A stretch of 64,000 bases of DNA, from NCBI GenBank assembly GCA_963756815.1, contig CAVWPR010000005.1:1-64000 (forward strand), in the 5' to 3' direction. A program made the position numbers and the translations under genes. The notes under the pieces were generated by a model, which saw nothing but the letters and a program-made list of their open reading frames with translations, did no database searches and was not told the origin of the DNA. The stretch is from JAENVU01 sp963756815 (GTDB lineage Bacteria > Actinomycetota > Acidimicrobiia > IMCC26256 > JAENVU01). This document shows, one piece after another, positions 1-8,160 of this stretch; positions within the stretch are counted from its first letter, which is position 1; each line of letters begins with the position of its first letter.

Positions 1-750
1 CCGGGGCCGGTGGCCGAAGCCGATCTCCGTGCGGACGTGCAGCGCGCCGACGCCCCCCTCGACGTCCCAGTCGCCGCGGGCGTGGACGTCCTCGATCCAC
101 ACATCGTCGGTCGCGGTGAGCAAGACGCTGCGACCGATGCCGGCGTGCCACCACTGGTCCTGGTCCTCGACGTAGCTCGCATCCGACCACCGCACGACCA
201 TCAGCGCGAGCAGGTTCTCGCCCCGGTGCACGTGCTCGGTCACGTCGAAGGCGGCCTCGAGCCGCGAGTCCTTGCTGATCCCGACCGCGTGGCCGTTGAC
301 CCACACGTGCAGGACGCTGTCGGCCGCACCGACGTGCAGCACGATGCGTCGACCCTTCCACGCCTTCGGCACCTTGAAGCCCGTGCGATAGAGGCCGGTC
401 GGGTTGGCCTCGGGCACCTGGGGCGGCACCCCCCGGAACGGCATCTGCACGTTCGTGTAGATCGGCCGGTCGAAGCCCTGCATCGTCCAGAGGCCGGGGA
501 CGTCGACCTCGGCCCAGTCACGGTCCTCGTGGTCGGGGCGCATGAACCCCTTCGGCGCGCGCTCGGGTGCGTCGACGAGGCGGAACCGCCACCGCCCGTC
601 CAGCGACCGCGCCCAGGGATTCCGTGCGGTCGCGTCCCGTGCCGTCTCGACGTCCGGAGCGGGAAGGAGCGGGCTGCGCATCGGCAACCGGCCGACGTGG
701 GTCACCTCGGGGCGCGTCCACGCCGCGAGTCCGAGGAGCTCGTCGCTCAT
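1..750 (-). CDS. GH2 beta-galactosidase, N-terminal part (runs off left edge)
   Basis: Reading leftward from an ATG at 750 the frame stays open for 250 codons to the first base, so the gene continues outside the window. The product begins with a leader and then the sugar-binding jelly-roll domain of LacZ-type glycoside hydrolase family 2: residues such as NPWARSLDGRWRFRL, VPGLWTMQGFDRPIYTN and VLHVGAADSVLHVWVNGHAVG are family hallmarks. It would hydrolyse beta-galactosides; the catalytic TIM barrel lies beyond the edge, so substrate specificity cannot be judged. It starts 10 bases after the TetR gene on the same strand and is probably co-transcribed with it from the 1,405-1,450 operator region. 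Confidence 0.85.
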   Translation of the reverse strand, partial: MSDELLGLAAWTRPEVTHVGRLPMRSPLLPAPDVETARDATARNPWARSLDGRWRFRLVDAPERAPKGFMRPDHEDRDWAEVDVPGLWTMQGFDRPIYTNVQMPFRGVPPQVPEANPTGLYRTGFKVPKAWKGRRIVLHVGAADSVLHVWVNGHAVGISKDSRLEAAFDVTEHVHRGENLLALMVVRWSDASYVEDQDQWWHAGIGRSVLLTATDDVWIEDVHARGDWDVEGGVGALHVRTEIGFGHRPR

Positions 751-760
751 GACGCCGCGC

Positions 761-1402
761 TCACGACGACGGCCTCGCCAGGAGGCGGGTCAGCAGCTCG
801 TCGACCGCGACCTCGGCCTGCCGCTGCGCGGCCGCGGTGTCGTCGGCACGCGCGACGATGAGCGCGAGCTCGTTGATCGCGGCGAGCAGCATGTGCGCGA
901 ACGGATCGACGAGCGCGGCGTCGATGCCGCCGTCGTCGGCGACCGCCTGCATCGCGAACCGCAGGTTGCCGAGCGCGTTCGCCTCCTCGATCTCGCGCCA
1001 CCGCTCCCACCCGAGCACCGCGGGCGCGTCGATGAGCACGATGCGCTGCACCACGGGATCGCCGGCGAGACGGATCCACTCGAGTGCGCCCGCCCGCAGG
1101 ACGTCGACGGGATCGTCGCCGGCCGACGCTGCAGCGAGCAGCGTGGCCTCGCCGATGCGCACCTCGGCCGCGTCGAGCACCGCCTCGAAGAGCGCCTCCT
1201 TGCTCTTGAAGTGGTGGTACAGCGAGCCGCGGCTGACGCCTGCGGCCTCGAGCACCGCCTCGACCGACGTCGCATCGAAGCCGCGTGCCGCGAAGAGGCG
1301 TGTCGCCTCCGTGACGAGCTGCTCGCGCGTCGCCTGCCCCCGGTCGAGCCGTCGATCCACGGCCGTTCTTCTACTCCGTCGCCTCCACCCTCGGTGGGGC
1401 AT
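761..1402 (-). CDS. TetR-family transcriptional repressor
   Basis: A protein of 213 residues with the TetR N-terminal helix-turn-helix: LFAARGFDATSVEAVLEAAG followed by VSRGSLYHHFKSKEALFEAV. The C-terminal ligand domain is helical and typical in length. ATG at 1402 is the chosen start; a TTG at 1408 is possible but lies inside the operator. A long palindrome covers the start region, so the protein probably represses itself, the downstream beta-galactosidase and the divergent hydrolase. The ligand cannot be inferred, although the hydrolase next door suggests an ester-, epoxide- or halide-like substrate. Confidence 0.9.
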   Translation of the reverse strand: MPHRGWRRRSRRTAVDRRLDRGQATREQLVTEATRLFAARGFDATSVEAVLEAAGVSRGSLYHHFKSKEALFEAVLDAAEVRIGEATLLAAASAGDDPVDVLRAGALEWIRLAGDPVVQRIVLIDAPAVLGWERWREIEEANALGNLRFAMQAVADDGGIDAALVDPFAHMLLAAINELALIVARADDTAAAQRQAEVAVDELLTRLLARPSS

Positions 1403-1404
1403 TG

Positions 1405-1450
1405 ACAAACCGACTGACGGTCTATAACACTAGACCATCAGTCGGTTTGT
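1405..1450. promoter_or_regulatory. TetR operator overlapping a divergent promoter
   Basis: Two 20-base arms (1405-1424 and 1431-1450) are inverted copies differing at one position, separated by six bases. The arms read ACAAACCGACTGACGGTCTA and its complement. On the plus strand TTGACA (1402-1407) and TATAAC (1423-1428) form a sigma70-like promoter with a 15-base spacer, inside the palindrome. Binding here would block both the tetR and the hydrolase promoters. Confidence 0.8.
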
Positions 1451-1492
1451 TCCGATGCACCGTACCCCCGACCCCGAAGAAGGTGTCCCACC

Positions 1493-2372
1493 ATGTCGTT
1501 CTCCCGCTTCGAACCCCACCGAACCGTCGTCCCGACGCCCCTCGGTGCGGTCGCCGCCATCGACGTCGGCCGCGGCGATCCCGCGCTCTTCGTCCACGGC
1601 GTCGGCACCAACGCCCACCTCTGGGCCGGCGCGCTCGACGCGCTCGCCGACGAGCGGCGTTGCATCGCGATCGACCTCCCCGGGCACGGTCGCAGCCCCG
1701 TGACCGAGGACCAGGACCTGACCATCAGCGGTCTCGCCGACCTCGTGGAGGCGTTGTGCGCCACCCACGCGCTCGACCGGGTCGACCTCGTCGCGCACGA
1801 CACCGGCGGAGCGGTCGCGCAGGTGTTCGCGGCGCGCCACCCGGAGCGGCTGCGGAGCTTCGTGCTCACGAACTGCGACTGCCACGACAACATCCCGCCC
1901 GCCGTGTTCGCGCCGACGGTCGAGCTCGCCCGGCAGGGCCTGCTCGCGCCCACCGCGGCCGGCCTGCTCGCCGACCCGACCGCGGCACGCGACCTCGTGT
2001 TCGGGATGGGCTACGAGGACATCGACGTGCTCGACGAGGAGCGCACGCTCGACTACCTCACGCCGGTGGCCGGAACTCCGGAGCACGCGCGCGCGTTCGA
2101 GCGGCTGATCGCCGGGCTGGAACCGAGCGACGTCCTCGCGGCCGAGCCCGCGCTCGCCGAACTCGACGTCCCGACGCTCGTCGTGTGGGGCACCGGCGAC
2201 GAGTTCTTCGAGCTCTCGTGGGCGTACTGGCTCCGCGACCACATCGGCGGCGCCGACGGAGGTCGTGGAGATCCCGGGCGCCAAGCTGTTCTGGCCCGAC
2301 GAGCGTCCCGCCGACCTCGTCCCGCACCTGCTCCGACACTGGAGCTCGGTCCCCGCCGCATCGCGCGGCTGA
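1493..2372 (+). CDS. Alpha/beta hydrolase, haloalkane dehalogenase/epoxide hydrolase-like (one frameshift)
   Basis: The fold markers are clear: oxyanion motif HGVGTNAHLW near residue 36, and the nucleophile elbow VAHDTGGAVAQ near residue 100, with Asp rather than Ser as nucleophile, as in haloalkane dehalogenases and epoxide hydrolases. The acid region LVVWGTGDEFF follows. Around 2,255 the frame breaks; one extra base restores VVEIPGAKLFWPDERPADLV and a stop at 2372. The catalytic His expected late in the chain falls in the disturbed part and I cannot place it confidently. The gene is transcribed divergently from tetR, and its promoter lies within the TetR palindrome. Confidence 0.75.
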
Positions 2373-2391
2373 TTCGGGCATCCTGTCCGTC

Positions 2392-2895
2392 GTGCGCATC
2401 CGGACCGCGACCATCGGAAGCGTTGCGTTCTTCGTCGTCGCGCCGACGGTCGTCGCCGGAGTGATCCCCTGGTGGATCGCCCGCTGGCGGTCCGGCACGC
2501 CTCCGCCGGGCCCGACGACGCGGGTAGCCGGCGCGGTACTCGTCGCGACGGGTTCCGCCGTGCTCGTCGACGCGTTTCGCCGCTTCGTCGTCGAAGGGCA
2601 CGGCACGCCCGCGCCGGTCGCGCCACCCGACACGCTCGTGGTCCTCGGCCCGAACCGATGGGTGCGCAATCCCATGTACATCGCGGTGGTGGCGGTGATC
2701 ACCGGGCAGGCGCTGGTGCTCGGCCGTCCGGTGCTGCTCGCCGACGCCGCCATCACCTGGGCGTTGACCGCCACCTTCGTACGGGCCTACGAGGAGCCGC
2801 ACCTGCGGCGACGCTTCGGTGCGACGTACGAGCGCTACTGCGCAGCGGTACCCGCCTGGATCCCCCGCCCGCCGCGTCGCCGGGCGCGCGCCTGA
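2392..2895 (+). CDS. Isoprenylcysteine carboxyl methyltransferase (ICMT)-family membrane methyltransferase
   Basis: A protein of 167 residues starting at GTG 2392, 19 bases after the hydrolase. It has three or four hydrophobic segments and the conserved C-terminal block of the ICMT/phospholipid methyltransferase family: GPNRWVRNPMY, then EEPHLRRRFGATYERYCAAV and PAWIPR. These residues bind S-adenosylmethionine at the membrane surface. Bacterial members have poorly defined substrates (isoprenoid, lipid or small thiols), so no substrate is given. The tight spacing suggests co-transcription with the hydrolase. Confidence 0.8.
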   Translation: MRIRTATIGSVAFFVVAPTVVAGVIPWWIARWRSGTPPPGPTTRVAGAVLVATGSAVLVDAFRRFVVEGHGTPAPVAPPDTLVVLGPNRWVRNPMYIAVVAVITGQALVLGRPVLLADAAITWALTATFVRAYEEPHLRRRFGATYERYCAAVPAWIPRPPRRRARA

Positions 2896-2953
2896 GCCCG
2901 GACGCGGGCGGCGCTCCCGCGCCCGTGCCTGCGCCACCGGTACCGTGCCGCCC

Positions 2954-3793
2954 GTGCAGATCGGGCTGACGATGTTCGCGACCGACCAGACGATGGGCCC
3001 CGTCGCATTGGCCGTCGAGGCCGAGGCGCGCGGGTTCCACTCCCTCTACCTGCCCGAGCACACGCACATCCCGGTGACGCGCCGCACCCCGCCGCCCACC
3101 GGGGGCGACACGCTCGCCGAGGAGTACAAGCGCACCCTGGACCCGCTCGTCGCCCTGAGCGCGGCCGCCGCGGCCACGGACCGGATCCTGCTCGGCACCG
3201 GGATCTGCGTCGTCGCGCAGCGGGAGCCGATCGTCACGGCCAAGGCGATCGCCACCCTCGACACCTTGAGCGCGGGCCGGTTCGTCTTCGGCATCGGGTT
3301 CGGTTGGAACGAGGACGAGATCACCCAGCACGGCGTGACCATGAGCGACCGCCGCGCGGTCGCCCGCGAGCACGTGCTGGCGATGCGCGCCCTGTGGTCG
3401 TCCGACGTCGGCGAGTTCCACGGTGAGCACGTGACGATCGAGCCGTCGTGGTCGTGGCCGAAGCCGGCGCGGCCGGAGGGACCGCCGGTGCTCATCGGCG
3501 GGGCGGCCGGCCCGAGGCTGTTCGCCCACGTCGCCGAGTACGCCGACGGCTGGATCCCGATCGGCGGTGCCGGCGTGCGCGCCGCGCTCGAGGATCTCCG
3601 GCGTGCGTGCGACGCGGCCGGACGCGACTTCGACGCGCTGCGGATCGTCCCCTTCGGCACCGTGCCCGATCCGGGCAAGCTCGCGTACTACGAGGACCTC
3701 GGCATCCGCGAGCTGGTGCTGCGGATCCCGGGTGGCGACGCCCCGGCGGTGCTGCCCGTCCTCGACGAATACGCCGCCCTGGTGACGTCGTGA
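2954..3793 (+). CDS. LLM-class flavin/F420-dependent oxidoreductase
   Basis: A luciferase-like TIM barrel of about 280 residues. Visible are the N-terminal strand QIGLTMFATDQ, LYLPEHTHIPV, ILLGTGICVV, LSAGRFVFGIGFGWNEDE and PPVLIGGAAGPRLF, the usual order for F420-dependent members of actinobacteria. GTG 2954 is chosen; an in-frame GTG at 2945 is also possible. The stop overlaps the start of the following VOC gene by four bases, so the two are coupled. Substrate unknown. Confidence 0.8.
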   Translation: MQIGLTMFATDQTMGPVALAVEAEARGFHSLYLPEHTHIPVTRRTPPPTGGDTLAEEYKRTLDPLVALSAAAAATDRILLGTGICVVAQREPIVTAKAIATLDTLSAGRFVFGIGFGWNEDEITQHGVTMSDRRAVAREHVLAMRALWSSDVGEFHGEHVTIEPSWSWPKPARPEGPPVLIGGAAGPRLFAHVAEYADGWIPIGGAGVRAALEDLRRACDAAGRDFDALRIVPFGTVPDPGKLAYYEDLGIRELVLRIPGGDAPAVLPVLDEYAALVTS

Positions 3794-4413
3794 GCGCGCC
3801 GGCGGTCGTCGGCATCGAGATCGCCGACGAGCCCGACGCGTGGCGCGCCGCGGGCTTCAGCGTCGACGGCGACCGCGCGCAGGTCGGCGGGATCAACCTG
3901 CACCTGGTCGGGCGCACCGGCGCCTCGCGTCTTCGGTCCTGGACCTGGCACGGCCTCCCCGGTGACGGCCCCCTCGACGGCCTCGTGACGCACGCAGGTG
4001 CGTTGCCCACGACCACCCCCGGGACGCACGCGAACGGCGCGACGGTGCTCGACCACGTCGTGGTGGTGACGCCCCGGCTCGACCGGTCGATCGCGGTCTT
4101 CGAGTCCCGCGGCCTCGAGGTCCGGCGGGTGCGCCACACCGACCAGTACGGCCCGGCGTTCCGCCAGGTCTTCTTCCGGGGCGGCGAGACGATCATCGAG
4201 ATGATCGGTCCCGACGAGCCGCCCGCCGACGACGACCGGCCCGCCCACTTCTACGGCCTCGCGTTCACCGTGGCCGACCTCGATGCGGCGGCCGCGGTGC
4301 TCGGCGACGGGCTCGGTCGAGTCAAGGACGCCGTCCAACCGGGACGCCGCATCGCGACGCTGCGCCACGACCAGTACGACATCTCGGTGCCGATCGCGAT
4401 GATGAGCGGCTGA
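3790..4413 (+). CDS. VOC-superfamily (glyoxalase/dioxygenase-like) protein
   Basis: A protein of 207 residues starting at GTG within the stop of the LLM gene. The recognisable half is C-terminal: VLDHVVVVTPRLDRSIAVFE, GLEVRRVR, FFRGGETIIEMIGP and FYGLAFTVADLDAA, a paired beta-alpha-beta-beta-beta module. The His in LDHVVV and the Glu in IIEMIG are plausible metal ligands. Probably a partner enzyme of the upstream oxidoreductase; the reaction is unknown. Confidence 0.7.
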   Translation: MSAPAVVGIEIADEPDAWRAAGFSVDGDRAQVGGINLHLVGRTGASRLRSWTWHGLPGDGPLDGLVTHAGALPTTTPGTHANGATVLDHVVVVTPRLDRSIAVFESRGLEVRRVRHTDQYGPAFRQVFFRGGETIIEMIGPDEPPADDDRPAHFYGLAFTVADLDAAAAVLGDGLGRVKDAVQPGRRIATLRHDQYDISVPIAMMSG

Positions 4414-4416
4414 GGG

Positions 4417-5049
4417 TCAGCGCAACACGGCGCGTCGCGTCATGTCCGTGACCCACGCCTCGACGGTGTCGAGGTCCAGCCCGAAGTCGTCGAGCAACAC
4501 GATCGCGAGCCGTGCGTCGGAAAGCGCCGCCATCGTGAGTGCAGCTGCGTCGACGTCGACGCCGGACCGGAGTGCACCGACCGCGTCAAGACGGGCGGCG
4601 GCGACCCGCACCCCCTCGCGATGGCGGCGGGCGCCTTCGGCTCCGAGCGCGGCCAGGTCGGCGTCGACGTGGGAGCTCAGGTACGCGGCCCGCACGATGT
4701 CACCGCAGCGCTCCAGGTAGCGCCGCGTCACCCGCGCCGGTAGCGCGACCAGCACGGCGGGATCGCGCTCGTCGGGGATCGTCGCCGCGATCTCCCAGAC
4801 CGCGACCTCCTCGTCCATGAGGTCATTGAGGCGCCGCAGCAGATCAGGCTTGCGGCCGACGCTGTCGTAGACGGTCTGCACCGAGACGCCGACGTCGCCG
4901 GCGATCTCTTTGAGGCTGGTTCCCGCGTAGCCCTGCGCGCCGAAGCGGCGGCGGGCGGCGGCGAGGATCTCCTGCCGGGTCTGCTGGGCCTGTCGCGCGC
5001 GACGGCTCGGCTCCGACGCCTCGGATCGATGCATTTCGCTTGACGTCAT
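4417..5049 (-). CDS. TetR-family transcriptional regulator
   Basis: A protein of 210 residues with the TetR DNA-binding domain: RQEILAAARRRFGAQGYAGT, then SLKEIAGDVGVSVQTVYDSV. The C-terminal ligand domain is divergent. It faces the membrane-protein gene at 5114 across a 64-base region holding a promoter and palindromes, so repression of that gene and of itself is likely. The ATG at 5049 is chosen because it sits at the edge of that control region. Confidence 0.88.
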   Translation of the reverse strand: MTSSEMHRSEASEPSRRARQAQQTRQEILAAARRRFGAQGYAGTSLKEIAGDVGVSVQTVYDSVGRKPDLLRRLNDLMDEEVAVWEIAATIPDERDPAVLVALPARVTRRYLERCGDIVRAAYLSSHVDADLAALGAEGARRHREGVRVAAARLDAVGALRSGVDVDAAALTMAALSDARLAIVLLDDFGLDLDTVEAWVTDMTRRAVLR

Positions 5050-5083
5050 ATCAGCTTACTTGTATATACATCAAGTCACTTGA
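5040..5083 (+). promoter_or_regulatory. Promoter with overlapping palindromic operator
   Basis: TTGACG (5040-5045) and TATATA (5063-5068) are separated by exactly 17 bases, a strong sigma70-type promoter pointing to the membrane-protein gene. Inverted repeats overlap the -10 and start site: ACTTG-N9-CAAGT (5058-5076) and TCAAGT-C-ACTTGA (5071-5083). The -35 lies within the first codons of the divergent tetR gene, so this is the probable site of that regulator. Confidence 0.7.
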
Positions 5084-5113
5084 TCCATCATCAACAACTT
5101 CGGGGGGTTCAGG

Positions 5114-5845
5114 ATGCGCGCAGCGTACGGGGACGGCCGGGCACCAGAGGGGACGCCGCTCGCGCCCGCCCGCATCGTCGGAGGCATCGGCGGCCTGGTC
5201 TTCGTGGCCTCGGTGGTCGCACAGAACCTGTTGCGCAGCGCGATGCCGGCCAACGACGCGCGCGCCTCGACGATCACACGCTTCTACGCCGACCACCGGT
5301 CGACGGAGGCGGTACTGGCCGTGCTCTTCGCCCTGGGCGCCGTCGGCCTCGCCACGTTCACGGGGGCACTCCTCACCCGCCTCAGGGGCACGACCGCGCG
5401 CGGCCCCGCGATCGGAGGTGCGGTCGGCGTCGGCGGCGTCATCGCGATGTTCTCCACGACCGTCGCCGTGGACCTCGCGCTGTCGGCGTACGTACACCGC
5501 GGTCACGCGGACCCTGGCGTCGTCACCGGGCTGTGGCTCGTGCACGCCGCGGCCTTCGGCGTGCTCGCGATCTTCCTCGGGATCGCGCTCGCCGCCCTTG
5601 CCGCCGCCTCGGCCGCCGACGGACTCGTCGGCGCTGCGTGGAAGTCCGTCGGGCTCGTCGGCGGCGTCCTGCTGCTCGTCGGTGGCGCCGCAACCCCCGC
5701 CGTCATCGACGGCAGCGGCATCATGGCAGTCGCGCTCGTCGGCTTCCTGGTGTGGTTGGTGTTCCTCACGGCGGCATCGATCGCGCTGCTGCGCGCCACC
5801 CCGCAACCGGCACGCGATCCCATGCTCGCCGCCTCCAGCTCCTGA
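5114..5845 (+). CDS. Polytopic membrane protein of unknown function
   Basis: A protein of 243 residues with about six hydrophobic stretches (roughly residues 22-42, 68-90, 102-122, 138-162, 178-198 and 205-228) separated by short loops; no catalytic motif is visible. The pattern resembles DUF4386-type integral membrane proteins, but I do not recognise the family with certainty. A GGGGGG stretch about eight bases before ATG 5114 is a possible ribosome-binding site. The divergent TetR and operator suggest inducible expression. Confidence 0.7.
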   Translation: MRAAYGDGRAPEGTPLAPARIVGGIGGLVFVASVVAQNLLRSAMPANDARASTITRFYADHRSTEAVLAVLFALGAVGLATFTGALLTRLRGTTARGPAIGGAVGVGGVIAMFSTTVAVDLALSAYVHRGHADPGVVTGLWLVHAAAFGVLAIFLGIALAALAAASAADGLVGAAWKSVGLVGGVLLLVGGAATPAVIDGSGIMAVALVGFLVWLVFLTAASIALLRATPQPARDPMLAASSS

Positions 5846-5874
5846 CGGACCCGACGCCGCCGTGCACCGGCGAT

Positions 5875-6834
5875 TCAGTCGACCGGGAGCGACCACGCGA
5901 CGCGCGTCTTGTCGCGGCGATACCCCTGCGATTCGTAGAGGCCGAGCGCGCCGGTGGGGTTCTCGGCGTCGACGTCGAGCGCGGCGAAGTCGAGCCCCTC
6001 GGCCGCGAACGCGGCCGCGCTCAGGTCGAGCAGGACCGTCGCCACGCCGCGTCCGCGCCACGGGCGGCGCACGCCCAGCTGGTGCGTCCACCCCTCGGTG
6101 AACCCGAGGCCGGGCCAGTCGTCGGGATGGATCGAGTTGAGCACGTAGCCCGCGATCTGCTCGCCGTCGAAGACCAGGTACGAGCAGTCGGCGCGGAAGG
6201 CCTTGTGCCCCGTGACCCAACGACCCCAGGTCTCGACATCGAGCTCGTGCGGCGCGAAGTGATCGCGGAACGCCTCGTTGTGCGCGGCGCGGGCCTCCTC
6301 GTCGTACGTGAAGTCGTACGGCACGACACGGAGCGGCGCCGCCACCGAGCGCGGCGCGGACGTGACGCCACCGAGTGGACGGCGCATCTCGAAGTAGAAC
6401 CGCAACCGCTCGAACCCGAAGGCGGTGAACAGCGACTCGCGCGCCACGTCGCCGTCGGTCGCGCCGATCTCCAACCACCCGGGCGCGTCGGTCGGCTGCG
6501 CACGGGCGACCTCGGTGCCGCGGGCGACGAGCCACGCCACGAGCTCGGTCCCGACACCCTCACCTCTGCGGTCAGGCACCACCGCGCCCGCGACCTGTAC
6601 GCGGCGCTGGTGCGAGTTGGGGATGCACACGACCGACCCCCACGCGACGACCCGCCCGTCGAGCCACCCGAGCCGCACGTCGGCCGCCGGATCGACGTAC
6701 GACAACCCGAGCTCGTCCTCCAGATCCGCCCGGGTCAGCGTCTCCCCCGTCCGGTCCACCGCCTCGATCTCGGCCAGCGCGACCACCCAGGCATCCAGAT
6801 CCCCCTCGGACGCGCCCGTCCACGTGAGTTGCAT
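5875..6834 (-). CDS. Tandem-GNAT N-acetyltransferase (mycothiol synthase-like architecture)
   Basis: About 319 residues with two GNAT folds. The first carries the acetyl-CoA loop AGAVVPDRRGEGVGTEL; the second, better conserved, has LGVRRPWRGRGVATVLL and then LDVDAENPTGALGLYESQGY. The double-GNAT arrangement is that of mycothiol synthase MshD and related enzymes. Key substrate residues cannot be checked, so only the family is called. ATG 6834 gives MQLTWTG as the N-terminus; an upstream ATG at 6876 would add 14 unusual residues. It lies downstream of fadA6 on the same strand. Confidence 0.75.
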   Translation of the reverse strand: MQLTWTGASEGDLDAWVVALAEIEAVDRTGETLTRADLEDELGLSYVDPAADVRLGWLDGRVVAWGSVVCIPNSHQRRVQVAGAVVPDRRGEGVGTELVAWLVARGTEVARAQPTDAPGWLEIGATDGDVARESLFTAFGFERLRFYFEMRRPLGGVTSAPRSVAAPLRVVPYDFTYDEEARAAHNEAFRDHFAPHELDVETWGRWVTGHKAFRADCSYLVFDGEQIAGYVLNSIHPDDWPGLGFTEGWTHQLGVRRPWRGRGVATVLLDLSAAAFAAEGLDFAALDVDAENPTGALGLYESQGYRRDKTRVAWSLPVD

Positions 6835-6914
6835 CAGACCCTTTTCCCCCACCCCAGTTGCGAACATGCCACTCATCGAGCTGATCAGGCGGAGTCGACC
6901 AACCGACTCGAGCG

Positions 6915-8060
6915 TCAGAGCGTCTCGATGATCGTCACGTTCGCCTGCCCCCCGCCCTCACACATCGTCTGCATGCCGTAGCGCCCACCGGTCCGCTCGA
7001 GCTCGTTCAGCAGCGTCGTCATCAGGCGCACGCCGGTGGCACCGAGCGGGTGACCGAGCGCGATCGCGCCGCCGTTCACGTTCACCTTGGCGAGGTCGGC
7101 GCCGGTCTCCTTCTGCCAGGCGAGCACGACGGACGCGAACGCCTCGTTGATCTCGATCAGGTCCATGTCGTCGAGCGCCATCCCCGACTTCTCCAGCGCG
7201 TAGGCCGTCGCCGGGATCGGCGCGCTCAACATGAAGATCGGGTCCGCACCGCGCACCGAGAGGTGATGGATGCGCGCCCGCGGCTTCAGCCCGTGATCCT
7301 TCACCGCCTGCTCCGACGCGATCAGCATCGCGGCGGAGGCGTCGGAGATCTGCGACGAGACCGCGGCGGTGATCCGGCCGCCCTCGACGAGCGGCTGCAA
7401 CGATCGGATCTTCTCCCAGTTCGGCTCGCGGGGGCCTTCGTCGCGCCTCGCGTCGCCGAACGGGACGATCTCGTGCTCGAACCGGCCCTCGGCCTGCGCC
7501 CGCAACGCGCGCTCGTGGGACTGCACCGCGAACTGCTCCATGTCGTCACGGCTGATCCCCCACTTGTCGGCGATCAACTCGGCGCCGCGGAATTGCGACA
7601 CCTCCTGCGTGCCGTAGCGGTCGACCCAACCGGTGCTGGTGCTGAACGGGTCGGTGAAGCCGAACTGCTCGGCGACCGTCATCGCGGACGAGATCGGGAT
7701 CATGCTCATGTTCTGCACGCCCCCGGCGACCACGAGGTCCTGGGTGCCGCTCATCACCCCCTGCGCGGCGAAGTGCACCGCCTGCTGACTGGACCCGCAC
7801 TGTCGATCGACCGTCGTGCCCGGCACCTCCTCGGGCAGGCCGGCCGCGAGCCAGCACGTGCGCGCGATGTCACCGGCCTGCGGGCCGATGGCGTCGAGAC
7901 AGCCGAACACGACGTCCTCGACCGCGGCCGGATCCACGCCGGTGCGGTCCATCAGCGCTCGGAGCGTGTGCGCGCCGAGGTCGGCCGGGTGCACCTGGCT
8001 GAGCGCGCCGCCGCGCCGCCCGACGGGCGTCCGCACGGTGTCGATGATGTACGCCTCCAT
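6915..8060 (-). CDS. fadA6: FadA6-like acetyl-CoA acyltransferase (thiolase)
   Basis: An intact thiolase of 381 residues. The nucleophilic Cys is in VDRQCGSSQQA (C88); the C-terminal catalytic motifs GGAIALGHPLGATG and QTMCEGGGQANVTIIE are present. From memory the sequence follows Mycobacterium FadA6 closely along its length (start EAYIIDTVRTPVG, VQNMSMIPISSAMTV, ISDASAAMLIASE), which cleaves a beta-ketoacyl-CoA in steroid ring C/D breakdown. The start is the ATG at 8060, preceded by GGAGGAG; the frame is open further upstream but with no homology. It follows the fadE pair on the same strand, 100 bases away. Confidence 0.88.
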   Translation of the reverse strand: MEAYIIDTVRTPVGRRGGALSQVHPADLGAHTLRALMDRTGVDPAAVEDVVFGCLDAIGPQAGDIARTCWLAAGLPEEVPGTTVDRQCGSSQQAVHFAAQGVMSGTQDLVVAGGVQNMSMIPISSAMTVAEQFGFTDPFSTSTGWVDRYGTQEVSQFRGAELIADKWGISRDDMEQFAVQSHERALRAQAEGRFEHEIVPFGDARRDEGPREPNWEKIRSLQPLVEGGRITAAVSSQISDASAAMLIASEQAVKDHGLKPRARIHHLSVRGADPIFMLSAPIPATAYALEKSGMALDDMDLIEINEAFASVVLAWQKETGADLAKVNVNGGAIALGHPLGATGVRLMTTLLNELERTGGRYGMQTMCEGGGQANVTIIETL

Positions 8061-8160
8061 CAGTTCGGCTCCTCCGCTCGGATGTGTCGATCCGGAGATG
8101 CGTCGGGACGCTCCGGAGCTGCTCGCCCTGCGGGCTCGGGTGTGGGCAACGTCGCGCGGC

